From Paenarthrobacter nicotinovorans (lineage in GTDB: Bacteria > Actinomycetota > Actinomycetes > Actinomycetales > Micrococcaceae), in NCBI RefSeq assembly GCF_007670255.1, contig NZ_SZVS01000004.1, positions 308,886 to 372,885 of the forward strand: a DNA stretch of 64,000 nt, in the 5' to 3' direction. Within the stretch, counting starts at the first letter, position 1. Each line of letters begins with the position of its first letter. Below the pieces are notes generated by a model. That model ran no database searches. It was not told the origin of the DNA and worked only from the letters and a program-made list of their open reading frames with translations. The position numbers and the translations under genes were made by a program. Below, piece by piece: positions 15,364-23,793 of the stretch.

Positions 15364-17760
15364 ATGAAGATCGCAATCGTCGGAGGCGGCCCGGGCGGCC
15401 TGTACTTCGCAGCACTGATGAAGCAGCTCGATCCGTCCCACGACATCACCCTCTGGGAACGCAACGCTGCCAGCGACACCTTCGGGTTCGGCGTCGTGTT
15501 TTCCGATGAGACCCTCGGCGGCATCGGCAACGCGGACCCGGTGGTGGCCGAGTACATGAGCCGCCGCTTCGCCCGCTGGTCCGACATCGACATCCACTTC
15601 CGCGGGGAAACCATCACCGTGGGTGGCCAGGGCTTCGCTGCCATGAGCCGCAAGGAATTGCTGGAACTGCTGCAGCGCCGCTGCATCGAGCTGAACGTGG
15701 ATGTACGGTTCAGCACCCTGGCCCCTGCCATCGAGGAACTGGAGGCCAACTACGATCTGGTGCTTGCCGCAGATGGCATCAACTCGCAGATCCGCGCCAA
15801 GTACGCAGACTCCTTCAAGCCCAACCTGGACCCACGGACCAACAAGTTCATGTGGCTCGGCACCAACCAGGTTTTTGAAGCCTTCAAGTTCTTCGTGAAG
15901 GAAACCGAGTGGGGCGTCATGCAGATCCACGGCTACCCGTACTCGGACGAGGGTTCGACGTTCATCGTGGAAATGCACCAGGACGTTTGGCATGCTGCAG
16001 GCTTCGACGAGACCGCGAATGAAGTCTTCCCTCCGGGCGTCTCCGACGAGAAGTCGATCGCCAAGATCCGTGAGATTTTCGCCGAGGAGCTGGACGGCTA
16101 CGAGGTCCTCACCAACAACTCCAAGTGGATCAACTTCACCACCGTCCGCAACCAGAGCTGGCGCAAGGGCAACGTGGTCCTGCTGGGCGACGCCGCCCAC
16201 ACCGCGCACTTCTCCATCGGCTCCGGCACCAAGCTGGCCATGGAGGATTCCCTGGCGCTGGCCGCCTGCCTGCACGAGCACGCCGATCTCCAGGAAGCTC
16301 TGGAAGCCTACGAGACCGAGCGGCGCCCTGTGGTCGCGTCCACCCAGCGTGCGGCACAGGCTTCGCTGGAGTGGTTCGAGCGGATCGGCCAGTACAAGGA
16401 CCAGGATCCCACTCAGTTTGCCTTCAACCTGCTCACCCGCAGCCGCCGCATCACCCAGGAGAACCTGCGCCTGCGTGACCCCGAATTCGCCGACGCCGTG
16501 GACAGGAACTTCGCCGAATCCCAGGGTCTCACCGAGGTTGCGCCGGCGATGTTCCAGCCGTACTCCATCGGTGAGCTGGAGCTCAAGAACCGCATCATCG
16601 TCTCCCCGATGGACATGTACTCCGCCACGGACGGCATCCCCGGCGACTTCCACAAGGTCCACCTCGGTTCCAAGGCACTTGGCGGTGCCGGGCTGGTCAT
16701 GACTGAGATGGTGTGCGTCTCTGAAACCGGCCGCATCACCCCCGGTTGCAGCGGCCTCTACACCGACGAGCAGCGGGACAGCTGGAAGGAAATCGTCGAC
16801 TTCGTCCACTCCCGCTCCACCGCGAAGATCGGTGCCCAGCTGGGCCACTCCGGCCGCAAGGGCTCCACCAAGCTCATGTGGGAAGGCATCGACCAGCCCC
16901 TCGACTCCGGCAACTGGACCGCCGTCGGGCCTTCCGCCCTGCCGTACAGCGCCGAAAACCAGACCCCCGTGGAACTGGACCGCGCGGGCATGGATGCCAT
17001 CAAGGCCGAGTTTGTCGCAGCCACCAAGCGCGCCGATGAAGCAGGCTTCGACCTCCTCGAGATCCACGCAGCCCACGGCTACCTGCTCTCGTCCTTCCTC
17101 TCGCCCGTTTCCAACCGGCGCACGGACGAATACGGTGGCAGCCTGGAGAACCGGCTGCGGTTCCCGCTGGAAGTGTTCGACGCCGTCCGCGCCGCCTGGC
17201 CTGCCAACAAGCCGGTGACGGTACGCATCTCCGCGACGGACTGGATCGACGGCGGCAACACCTCCGATGATTCGGTCCAGATCGCCAAGGCGTTTGTGGA
17301 GCACGGCGCAGCTGGCCTGGACATCTCCACCGGCCAAGTCGCCAAGGAAGAAAAGCCCGCCTTCGGACGCAGCTACCAGACCCCGTTTGCCGACCGCATC
17401 CGCCAGGAAGTCGCCGCTCCGGCAGGCGTGGCCATCATCGCCGTCGGCGCCATCTCAAGCTACGACGACGTGAACTCGATCCTCCTTGCTGGACGTGCCG
17501 ACTTGATCGCCCTGGGCCGCACCCACCTGTACGATCCCCAGTGGACCCTCCACGCAGCAGCCGAGCAGGAATACCAAGGCCCGGGCGCCCAGTGGATTCC
17601 GCAGTTCCGCGCCGGACGCCGCAAGCCACCAAGCTCACGCACCGACGCCATCCGCCCGCGCTTGTCCCTCTTGAAGGAGCCCGATGCCGAAGAAGCCACC
17701 AACCACCTGCGCTGGACCCCGGCCGCATCAGCCCGTTCAGCATCGGTCCTGGTGAAGTAG
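15364..17760 (+). CDS. fused flavin monooxygenase / OYE-like reductase acting on 2-aminobenzoyl-CoA or salicylyl-CoA
   Basis: 798 residues, two enzymes in one chain. Residues 1-385 form an FAD aromatic hydroxylase (GGGPGGLY at the N-terminus, GDAAHTAHFSIGSG at about 276). From about 398 there is an Old Yellow Enzyme barrel (SIGELELKNRIIVSPMDMYS, LGHSGRKGSTK near 493, EIHAAHGYLLSSFLSP, DEYGGSLENRLR). This architecture is that of 2-aminobenzoyl-CoA monooxygenase/reductase of Azoarcus evansii and of proteins annotated bifunctional salicylyl-CoA 5-hydroxylase/oxidoreductase. ATG 15364 is preceded by AAGGAGC. It hydroxylates the CoA-bound ring at C5 and, in the amino substrate, further reduces it. 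Confidence 0.92.
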   Translation: MKIAIVGGGPGGLYFAALMKQLDPSHDITLWERNAASDTFGFGVVFSDETLGGIGNADPVVAEYMSRRFARWSDIDIHFRGETITVGGQGFAAMSRKELLELLQRRCIELNVDVRFSTLAPAIEELEANYDLVLAADGINSQIRAKYADSFKPNLDPRTNKFMWLGTNQVFEAFKFFVKETEWGVMQIHGYPYSDEGSTFIVEMHQDVWHAAGFDETANEVFPPGVSDEKSIAKIREIFAEELDGYEVLTNNSKWINFTTVRNQSWRKGNVVLLGDAAHTAHFSIGSGTKLAMEDSLALAACLHEHADLQEALEAYETERRPVVASTQRAAQASLEWFERIGQYKDQDPTQFAFNLLTRSRRITQENLRLRDPEFADAVDRNFAESQGLTEVAPAMFQPYSIGELELKNRIIVSPMDMYSATDGIPGDFHKVHLGSKALGGAGLVMTEMVCVSETGRITPGCSGLYTDEQRDSWKEIVDFVHSRSTAKIGAQLGHSGRKGSTKLMWEGIDQPLDSGNWTAVGPSALPYSAENQTPVELDRAGMDAIKAEFVAATKRADEAGFDLLEIHAAHGYLLSSFLSPVSNRRTDEYGGSLENRLRFPLEVFDAVRAAWPANKPVTVRISATDWIDGGNTSDDSVQIAKAFVEHGAAGLDISTGQVAKEEKPAFGRSYQTPFADRIRQEVAAPAGVAIIAVGAISSYDDVNSILLAGRADLIALGRTHLYDPQWTLHAAAEQEYQGPGAQWIPQFRAGRRKPPSSRTDAIRPRLSLLKEPDAEEATNHLRWTPAASARSASVLVK

Positions 17761-17762
17761 CC

Positions 17763-19121
17763 GTGGCCGCCGCACCCGTCAACACCTGGAACGTGCCCAA
17801 GCGCACCACAGGTGTGGTGCTCCTCTGCTGCTGGCTGGCGATCCTCGCCGAAGGTTACGACGTCGGCGTGCTGGGAGCCGTCCTTCCCGCACTGGCCGAG
17901 TACAAGGAATGGAACCTCTCGCCGCTCGCGCTGGGTGGCCTTGGCTCATATGCCCTGATCGGCATGCTTATTGGCGCCCTGTTCATCGGCACCCTGAGCG
18001 ACCTTGTGGGGCGCAAGAAGATGCTCTTGGCCTCGATGATCATCTTCACGCTCACCCAAGCAGGTGCAGCCTGGGCGCCGACTCCGGAGCTTTTCGGCTT
18101 CTTCCGCCTGATCGGTGGGCTCGGCATGGGCGGCGTGATTCCGGTGGCGGCGGCCCTGACCATTGAATATTCCGCCCCCAACAAGCGCTCATATAACTAC
18201 GGGCTCATGTATTCCGGCTACTCGCTGGGCATCGTGGCAGCGGCGCTTGCTGCCCTGTTCGTCCTGCCGCTGGGTGGGTGGCGTGCGGTGATCGCGATCG
18301 GCGCCGCACCCGTGGTCCTGCTGCCGGTGATCTGGAAGTTCCTGCCGGAGTCGCTTGAGTACTTGGAGTCCAAGGGCCGGGGTTCCGAAGCCACGTCGCT
18401 CGCGGCAAAGCTGGGAATCACGGATTACCGGCCGGTGGTTGTCGCGAAGCCGGCGGCTGGTGGCCCAGTGGATCCGTGGTGGAAGACCATCACCACCATG
18501 TTCTCCCTGCAATACCTCCGCTCCACCGTGTTCTTCTGGATCTCGCTGTTCTGCGGCCTGCTACTTGTCTACGGACTGAACACCTGGCTGCCGAGCATCA
18601 TGAAGAAGGCCGGCTACGACCTCGGCTCCTCCCTGACCTTCCTCCTGGTCTTCAGCCTCGCCTCGGCCATCGGCGGCCTGCTCCTGGGCCGCGCTGCCGA
18701 CAAGTACGGCAAGAAGCTGATCCTTGTGGTCTTCTACATCCTGGGCGGCCTGGGCATCATGCTCCTCGTCTTCCCGAACACAATGGTGGTCAACCTGCTG
18801 TTCGTGGCCTTCGCCGGCGTCGGATCCATCTCCACTTCACTGGTCCTCACGGGCTACATCGCCGACTACTACCCGGCGAAGGTGCGCGGCACGGCGACGG
18901 GTTGGGCGCTCAGTTTCGCCCGGCTCGGTGCCATCTCGGGCCCGTTGATCGGTGGGTGGATCGCCGGTTCGAAGCTCCCGTTCGAGGCGAACTTTGGGAT
19001 CTTCGCCGGTATCGCGGTCCTGGCCGCTGTCGCCGTCGCGCTCATTCCGAAACCGCAACCAGAGGTGCCGGTGGCCGCCGTCGACGTTGATCCTGACGAC
19101 GCCGCAATCGGCGCACGGTAG
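17763..19121 (+). CDS. MFS transporter, aromatic acid:H+ symporter (AAHS) family
   Basis: 452 residues with about 12 membrane segments. The first helix carries EGYDVGVLGAVLPAL, the counterpart of the DGYD motif of PcaK/BenK; the loop after helix 2 has GTLSDLVGRKKM, the MFS signature, and the second half has LLGRAADKYGKKL. GTG 17763 lies 2 bp after the hydroxylase stop; the frame is open upstream but only through that gene. Most likely imports the aromatic acid that the adjacent ligase activates. Confidence 0.9.
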   Translation: MAAAPVNTWNVPKRTTGVVLLCCWLAILAEGYDVGVLGAVLPALAEYKEWNLSPLALGGLGSYALIGMLIGALFIGTLSDLVGRKKMLLASMIIFTLTQAGAAWAPTPELFGFFRLIGGLGMGGVIPVAAALTIEYSAPNKRSYNYGLMYSGYSLGIVAAALAALFVLPLGGWRAVIAIGAAPVVLLPVIWKFLPESLEYLESKGRGSEATSLAAKLGITDYRPVVVAKPAAGGPVDPWWKTITTMFSLQYLRSTVFFWISLFCGLLLVYGLNTWLPSIMKKAGYDLGSSLTFLLVFSLASAIGGLLLGRAADKYGKKLILVVFYILGGLGIMLLVFPNTMVVNLLFVAFAGVGSISTSLVLTGYIADYYPAKVRGTATGWALSFARLGAISGPLIGGWIAGSKLPFEANFGIFAGIAVLAAVAVALIPKPQPEVPVAAVDVDPDDAAIGAR

Positions 19122-19128
19122 GAGAGCC

Positions 19129-19530
19129 ATGTACCCGGAGGCGTGCGTCGAGCGAACCGTCGAATGGGTGGACACGGACGCCTCCGGGCACCAGCACAAC
19201 TCCGCGATCATGCGCTGGGTGGAGGCGGCGGAAGCTGAACTGTTCCGCCGCCTCGAACTGCCGGATTACTTCCCCAGCGCACCGCGGGTGCAGCAGGTCA
19301 TCAACTACAAAGCGAAGCTCTGGTTCGGCCAGCGCATTAATGCGACCGTGAAGGTGCACGCGCTGGGCCGGACCTCGCTGACCCTGGCTTTCGAGATAAC
19401 GTCCGACGCCGGTGAGGTCGCCGCATACGGGACGGTCACCACAGCGCACGTCCCCCAGGGGGCCAGCACAGCACAGCCCTGGCCCGAACATCTAATCAGG
19501 GCTGTCTCGCCCCCGCGAGTTGGCACTTAA
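19129..19530 (+). CDS. hotdog-fold acyl-CoA thioesterase (4HBT family)
   Basis: 133 residues, single hotdog domain. The motif WVDTDASGHQHNSAIMRWVE (residues 12-31) is the 4-hydroxybenzoyl-CoA-thioesterase-type start with its Asp and His. GGAGAG precedes the ATG, which is 7 bp after the transporter stop. Last gene of the aromatic cluster and a second thioesterase besides the TesB type, perhaps specific for the aroyl-CoA while TesB handles aliphatic CoA esters. Its stop codon lies inside the following perfect inverted repeat. Confidence 0.87.
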   Translation: MYPEACVERTVEWVDTDASGHQHNSAIMRWVEAAEAELFRRLELPDYFPSAPRVQQVINYKAKLWFGQRINATVKVHALGRTSLTLAFEITSDAGEVAAYGTVTTAHVPQGASTAQPWPEHLIRAVSPPRVGT

Positions 19531-19572
19531 TGACAATCCGGGGCTCCGGGATTGTCATTAAGTGCCAACTCG
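19516..19572. terminator. Perfect 24-bp inverted repeat between convergent genes
   Basis: Arms 19516-19539 and 19549-19572 are perfectly complementary with a 9-nt loop. The left arm contains the end and stop codon of the hotdog gene. TTTTTGCTT follows at about 19580, and the gene on the other side is convergent, so it can serve as a two-way terminator. The stem is longer and less GC-rich than an ordinary terminator. Confidence 0.7.
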
Positions 19573-19587
19573 GCGGAGGGTTTTTGC

Positions 19588-20121
19588 TTAGCGCAGGCCC
19601 TTCAGGACGTTCTTGGGGCGCTGCATTTCACCGTGCTTCGCCCCGAGGATGATGACCCAGGCAGCGAAGGCCGGGATGGCCCACTGCAGGGCTTTCAGCT
19701 GGTTTTGGGCCGACTTCAGTTCATCGGAGGCGCCCGGGCGTGGTTCCGTGGCTCCTTCGGCGCCTTCACCGGAGAGCTGGTCCACCTTCTTGCCCACAAT
19801 GCCCGCGTACAGAGTCACGGCTGCTCCGGCCAGGGTGACCACCGTCTTGTAGACGGTGTTGGCGGCGACGCTGTCCTGCTTGGCGATACGGCCCTTGTTC
19901 TCCCAAGCAATGGCGAGATCGGAGGCGAGGTGGCCAGCGAACGCTGCGGTCTGGATCGGGGCCCACTTACCCCAGCCCTTGCTGGACAGGCGGGTGCGCT
20001 CGGTGGGGTCCTTGGCTTCTGCCGCGGCGCCGTTGAGCCCAATGGCCCCCATCAGAGAGCCGCCAAACCATGCTGCGGCGGTAAGGTCGTGAATGGAACG
20101 GGCTACAAGATTTCCTGCCAT
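19588..20121 (-). CDS. hypothetical membrane protein
   Basis: 177 residues, no family recognised. Hydrophobic stretches at about 15-30 (AAWFGGSLMGAIGL), 85-102 (VVTLAGAAVTLYAGIVG) and 150-166 (WAIPAFAAWVIILGA) suggest three membrane helices; a charged, Pro/Glu-rich loop lies between the last two. The ATG at 20121 gives a sensible start (MAGNLVARSIHDL); the longer open frame adds an arginine-rich non-conserved stretch. It is monocistronic, convergent with the aromatic cluster, and has the palindromic motif TACTAAG-N4-CTTACTA about 80 bp upstream, shared with another gene in this window. Confidence 0.75.
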   Translation of the reverse strand: MAGNLVARSIHDLTAAAWFGGSLMGAIGLNGAAAEAKDPTERTRLSSKGWGKWAPIQTAAFAGHLASDLAIAWENKGRIAKQDSVAANTVYKTVVTLAGAAVTLYAGIVGKKVDQLSGEGAEGATEPRPGASDELKSAQNQLKALQWAIPAFAAWVIILGAKHGEMQRPKNVLKGLR

Positions 20122-20200
20122 GATGTGCTTCCTATCGTCGATGCGGAAAGTACTGGGTGTGGCTTCTTGATCCTTGACGCGGAGTTCAAGCGTGCCTCCA

Positions 20201-20218
20201 TAGTAAGCATCCTTAGTA
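20201..20218 (-). promoter_or_regulatory. Palindromic promoter motif TACTAAG-N4-CTTACTA, copy 1
   Basis: Read toward the minus-strand membrane-protein gene: CATACTAAG, GATG, CTTACTA. The same two halves occur at 24503-24520 with a different 4-nt centre. CATACT may be the -10 hexamer, making the rest an operator overlapping the start point. Confidence 0.5.
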
Positions 20219-20300
20219 TGGCGTTGCCACTCCGTTGAGGGAACAGCCCAGTGCCCACACCTATGATGAAGTGGACTGGCGCCTGAACAGCGGCGCGGAA

Positions 20301-21200
20301 ATGAGGATGTTTTCGATGTTCGCCGTCCCGGCACCCCCGGTGCGCCACCAGCAACTCCTCGTCACGATCTTCGGCCTCTACGGCCGGAACGCGGGCGATG
20401 CATTGCCGGTCTCAGCACTGATCTCCATGCTGGGTTCCCTGGGGTACGACGCTCCGGGTGTGCGGTCGTCAGTTTCACGGCTCAAGGCCAAAGGCGTGCT
20501 GAAAAGCGTCCGTGAGGGCGGCATCGCCAAGTACAAAATTTCGGAGTCAATCAGTGACGTGTTCCGTGAAGGGGACCGGCGGATCTTCGCTCCCGAACAG
20601 CCCGCCCCGGTAGACACCTGGGTGCTGGCAGTGTTCTCCGTGCCGGAATCGCTGCGCAACCGCAGGCACCAGTTGCGGTCCGCATTGTCCGGTCTGGGGT
20701 TTGGCTCCGTGGCCAACGGTGTGTGGATCGCGCCCGCCCACAAGCTGGAACAGGCCCGGGAACGCCTCACTGCGGACGGGTTGATCGAATTCGTTGACCT
20801 GTTCAGGAGCGACTACGTCTTTGACGGTCCCATGCGCCCCAAGATCTCCGAATGGTGGGACCTCAAGGAACTCGATGAGCAGTTCACCGAGTTCCTTGAG
20901 CTGTATTCAGGCGCGGAGCAGCAGTGGATCGAACGCGTGGGTGATGACCCCGATGTCGCTTTGGCCGAGTCCACGGAGGAGCTTAGGCGTGACGCTTTCC
21001 GCTACTACATCCCCATGCTCACCATGTGGCGCAAGTTTCCGTACCGGGACCCGAACCTTCCAACGGATTACCTGCCACCGGAGTGGCATGGACCCGCGGT
21101 TCGCCGGACCTTCCAGGCCGTTCACCGCTTGGCGGCACCCCTGGCCGCGGCGCATGCGCACGAGGTCATTGCCGAGGCGCTGGATCCGGCAGCCGCCTAG
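20301..21200 (+). CDS. PaaX-family transcriptional regulator
   Basis: 299 residues. An N-terminal winged helix (about 15-80: LLVTIFGLYGRNAGDALPV, then GVRSSVSRLKAKGVL) is followed by the PaaX central region (DTWVLAVFSVPESLRNRRH) and C-terminal domain (RRDAFRYYIPMLTMWRKFPY, DPNLPTDYLPPEWHG), all typical. PaaX represses phenylacetate genes in enterics; actinobacterial paralogues control other aromatic or fatty-acid routes. No paa genes are adjacent, so its target is open. ATG 20301 was chosen over a TTG 66 bp upstream; ATG 20307 is also possible. Stop overlaps the convergent VOC gene by 4 bp. Confidence 0.85.
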   Translation: MRMFSMFAVPAPPVRHQQLLVTIFGLYGRNAGDALPVSALISMLGSLGYDAPGVRSSVSRLKAKGVLKSVREGGIAKYKISESISDVFREGDRRIFAPEQPAPVDTWVLAVFSVPESLRNRRHQLRSALSGLGFGSVANGVWIAPAHKLEQARERLTADGLIEFVDLFRSDYVFDGPMRPKISEWWDLKELDEQFTEFLELYSGAEQQWIERVGDDPDVALAESTEELRRDAFRYYIPMLTMWRKFPYRDPNLPTDYLPPEWHGPAVRRTFQAVHRLAAPLAAAHAHEVIAEALDPAAA

Positions 21201-21979
21201 TCGCTGGTGCGGGGCGCGTCGATGATTCCGAACACCTCACCTTGGGGTGCCTGGATTATCGCCATGCGTCCCAACGGGCTGTCCATGACCGGCATGACCA
21301 GGCTGGCACCAAGCGCAGTCGCCTCCGTGGCCGTCCGCTGGACGTTGTCGCTGGCGAACCAGGCAAGCCAGTGATCCGGCGCGCCAAGGGCAAGCTCAGT
21401 GTCGTAGTGGATCCCGCCGACTTCCCGTCCATCCTGCGGGCGCTTGATGGTGAAATAGACGAATTCGTCTTTGGTGATGTCCTGGAAGCTGACATCGAAG
21501 ACGTCCGAATAGAAGGTCTGTGCAGCCTCGTAGTCGCTGGTGTGGAGCTCGTTCCAGCACAGGGCGCCGTGCTCGTTGACGCGTTCAGCGCCGATGTGGT
21601 TTCCCGCTTGCCAGATGCCGAACACGGCACCGATGCTGTCCATGGCCAGCGCCATCCGTCCCGAATCAAGGACGTCGAAGGGCGGCGCGACCACTTGGCC
21701 GCCGGAAGCAGCCACTTTCTTCGCCGTGACATCAACGTCGTCTGAGGCGAAATACGTGGTCCAAACGTTGGGAGCACCGGGGTCTTGCTTGGGTCCGATT
21801 CCGGCCACGGCGCGTCCCCCCACCTGGGCCAGGAGATAGCCGCCTGAATCCTCACCCCCGGAGAGGTACTCCCAGCCGAAAAGTCCCGAATAAAAGGCCT
21901 TGGCGGCTTCGGGATCTTCCGCTGCCAGGTCCACCCACATGGGGGTGCCTTCGGGCCAGCTCGAGATTTTGGTGGACAT
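21197..21979 (-). CDS. VOC (glyoxalase/bleomycin-resistance) protein, two domains
   Basis: 260 residues with two similar vicinal-oxygen-chelate units. The first (residues 8-125) has MWVDLAAEDPEAAKAFYSGL, the second (about 135-255) has CWNELHTSDYEAAQTFYSDV, and each ends with a hydrophobic strand near FGIW and FGII. Such two-domain proteins (27 kDa antigen type) are common in actinobacteria and their substrates are mostly unknown. ATG preceded by CAAGGAGTTCC. Nothing nearby tells the ligand. Confidence 0.87.
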   Translation of the reverse strand: MSTKISSWPEGTPMWVDLAAEDPEAAKAFYSGLFGWEYLSGGEDSGGYLLAQVGGRAVAGIGPKQDPGAPNVWTTYFASDDVDVTAKKVAASGGQVVAPPFDVLDSGRMALAMDSIGAVFGIWQAGNHIGAERVNEHGALCWNELHTSDYEAAQTFYSDVFDVSFQDITKDEFVYFTIKRPQDGREVGGIHYDTELALGAPDHWLAWFASDNVQRTATEATALGASLVMPVMDSPLGRMAIIQAPQGEVFGIIDAPRTSD

Positions 21980-22009
21980 GGAACTCCTTGGATAGGGCTG
22001 ATGGGCGCA

Positions 22010-22055
22010 GCTGCCTCCCCGGTTGCCCCATGCGCTGGGCTTCCGGGGAGGCAGC
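22010..22055. terminator. 13-bp perfect hairpin between minus-strand genes
   Basis: GCTGCCTCCCCGG (22010-22022) pairs perfectly with CCGGGGAGGCAGC (22043-22055) around a 20-nt loop. It lies between the oxidoreductase stop and the VOC start on the minus strand and probably ends the oxidoreductase transcript, though no T-tract follows. Confidence 0.55.
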
Positions 22056-22095
22056 CACTCTTAAAGTGCGTCAGCTACCCAATTCGTGACACGGT

Positions 22096-23673
22096 TCAGG
22101 CTGCCAGGTCTTCCAGGACGGCCATCGCAGCATTGTGTCCACCGAGCCCGCTGACGCCCCCGCCGCGCCGCGCCCCTGCACCGCACAGGAAGACCCGGGG
22201 GTGTCCCATGGCCACTCCCCACCGTTCGGCCGGCGAAGTGCGTGGCTCGTCGTCCTCCAGGAACGGCCACTGCAGGCTCCCGTGGAAGATATTTCCTCCG
22301 GACATGTTCAGTGCGTGTTCCAGATCCAGGGTGGTCTTTGCCTCGACGCAGGGATTTCCGTCGGCGTCTGTCAGCAGCAAATCCTCAATGGGTTCGGCCA
22401 GGACGGAGTTGAGGGAAGCCAGCACTGCGGCGAGCAGTTCAGCCCGCAACTGCCCGTTGTTCTCCTCGGTGACCAGCCGGTGGGGAGTGTGCAGCCCAAA
22501 AATGGTCAGGGTCTGTGCTCCGGCCTGGACGAGCTCGTCGGAGAGGATGCTGGGATCGGTCAGGGAGTGGCAGTAGATTTCGCAGGGCAGCGGGTCCGGG
22601 ATGGCACCCTTCAACGCTGACTGGTAGGCATCTTCCAACTGTCCATAGTCCTCGTTGATATGGAACGTGCCGCCGAAAGCCGCTTCCGGGGCCACCGACT
22701 CGTCCCTGAGCTTCGGCAGGCGGCGCAGGAGCAGGTTGACCTTGATTTGCGCGCCTTCCGGGGCGCTGCCTGCAGCGGGGGAGCCACCCAACAGGCCTTG
22801 CAGAACCCACGGTGACACATTGGACAGCACGCGCTCACCGCCGAAAGCATGCGATTCGCCGCCACGCTGGAACTGGACTTCGCCGTCGTCGGATATGGCG
22901 GTGACTGTCGCGCCGGAAATCAGGGTGGCGCCGGCCTCCCTGGCCACCCGTTCAAGCTCCTTGGAGACCGAGCCCATGCCTCCCAGGGGGATATCCCAGT
23001 CACCGGTTCCGTTCCCGATGACGTGGTAGAGGAAGCAGCGGTTGGCGTCGAGCGATGGGTCATCCAGTGACGTGAAGGTTCCGATGAGCGCATCGGTTGC
23101 CACCAGGCCTTTGACCAGCGGGTGGTTCAAGCGTTCCGAGATGGCCTGGCCCAGGGGGTTTTCGATGTAGGTGTTCCACAGTTCGTCGTCGCCAACGAGT
23201 TCCCGGGCTTCCGAGCGGGTGGGAAGGGGATCGCAGACCGTGGGGAAGAGGGCTTGGGCCAGTTTTCCGGTCTCGGCGTAAAGCCCCTCGAGTGCGTCAA
23301 AGTCCGCGGCAGCGTCATCGGAGACGCGGGCAAAGGAGGCGCGGCTTGCCACGGGATCGGCCCCATCGATGAGCAGTCCGGTTCCGGGGTTTGCCGGGTT
23401 GGGTGTGTAGGACGAGTAGCGCCTGCGGGCGAGATCGATCTGGAGTCCCAGTTCGCTGACGATCCGCTGCGGAAAGAGGCTGACCAGATAGGAGTAGCGG
23501 GACAGGCGGGCATCCACGCCTTTGAAAGCGGCCGCGGAAACAGCGGCCCCGCCGAAGTGGTCTTCCCGCTCCAGGACGGCGACGCTCTTGCCGGCGCGGG
23601 CGAGGTAGGCCGCGGCTGTCAGGCCGTTGTGGCCACCGCCGACAATGACGACATCAAACTGTGTTTTTTCCAT
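22096..23673 (-). CDS. FAD-dependent oxidoreductase, phytoene-desaturase-like (PYROXD2-like)
   Basis: 525 residues. The N-terminal dinucleotide motif VVIVGGGHNGLTAAAYLARAG is followed by an FAD ribityl contact (LEREDHFGGAA), and the C-terminus ends with CGAGARRGGGVSGLGG and NAAMAVLEDL, as in carotenoid-desaturase-like amine oxidases. No carotenoid gene is nearby, and the sequence fits better the widespread NAD(P)/FAD oxidoreductase group related to PYROXD2, of unclear substrate. The start is uncertain: MEKTQF at 23673 is closest to the fold, but in-frame starts at 23694 and 23700 exist and no clear ribosome site decides. Confidence 0.82.
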   Translation of the reverse strand: MEKTQFDVVIVGGGHNGLTAAAYLARAGKSVAVLEREDHFGGAAVSAAAFKGVDARLSRYSYLVSLFPQRIVSELGLQIDLARRRYSSYTPNPANPGTGLLIDGADPVASRASFARVSDDAAADFDALEGLYAETGKLAQALFPTVCDPLPTRSEARELVGDDELWNTYIENPLGQAISERLNHPLVKGLVATDALIGTFTSLDDPSLDANRCFLYHVIGNGTGDWDIPLGGMGSVSKELERVAREAGATLISGATVTAISDDGEVQFQRGGESHAFGGERVLSNVSPWVLQGLLGGSPAAGSAPEGAQIKVNLLLRRLPKLRDESVAPEAAFGGTFHINEDYGQLEDAYQSALKGAIPDPLPCEIYCHSLTDPSILSDELVQAGAQTLTIFGLHTPHRLVTEENNGQLRAELLAAVLASLNSVLAEPIEDLLLTDADGNPCVEAKTTLDLEHALNMSGGNIFHGSLQWPFLEDDEPRTSPAERWGVAMGHPRVFLCGAGARRGGGVSGLGGHNAAMAVLEDLAA

Positions 23674-23793
23674 GACATGAGGGTAGCCATGCATTGCCAC
23701 TGCTTACTGAAACTGATTTTTGACGTAAGAAATGCTTGGGCTCGCGATGAAAAGGCGGCGGGCAAGCGTAAGCCGCCTGCCCGCCGTCGTGCG

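Noticed and set aside
13428..15749. Large minus-strand open frame (773 codons) opposite the CoA ligase
   Set aside because: Antisense to an enzyme with complete motifs on the plus strand, no domain motifs of its own; high GC keeps opposite frames open.
15322..17337. Large minus-strand open frame (671 codons) opposite the hydroxylase/OYE fusion
   Set aside because: Same reason: an antisense shadow of a gene with clear FAD and OYE motifs.
19588..20121. DUF4235-type stress protein
   Set aside because: Only the three-helix outline is similar; length and sequence do not match the family as I know it, so left as hypothetical.
22096..23673. Carotenoid desaturase (crtI)
   Set aside because: The FAD motifs are shared, but no crtB/crtE or other carotenoid genes are adjacent and the sequence fits the PYROXD2-like group better.
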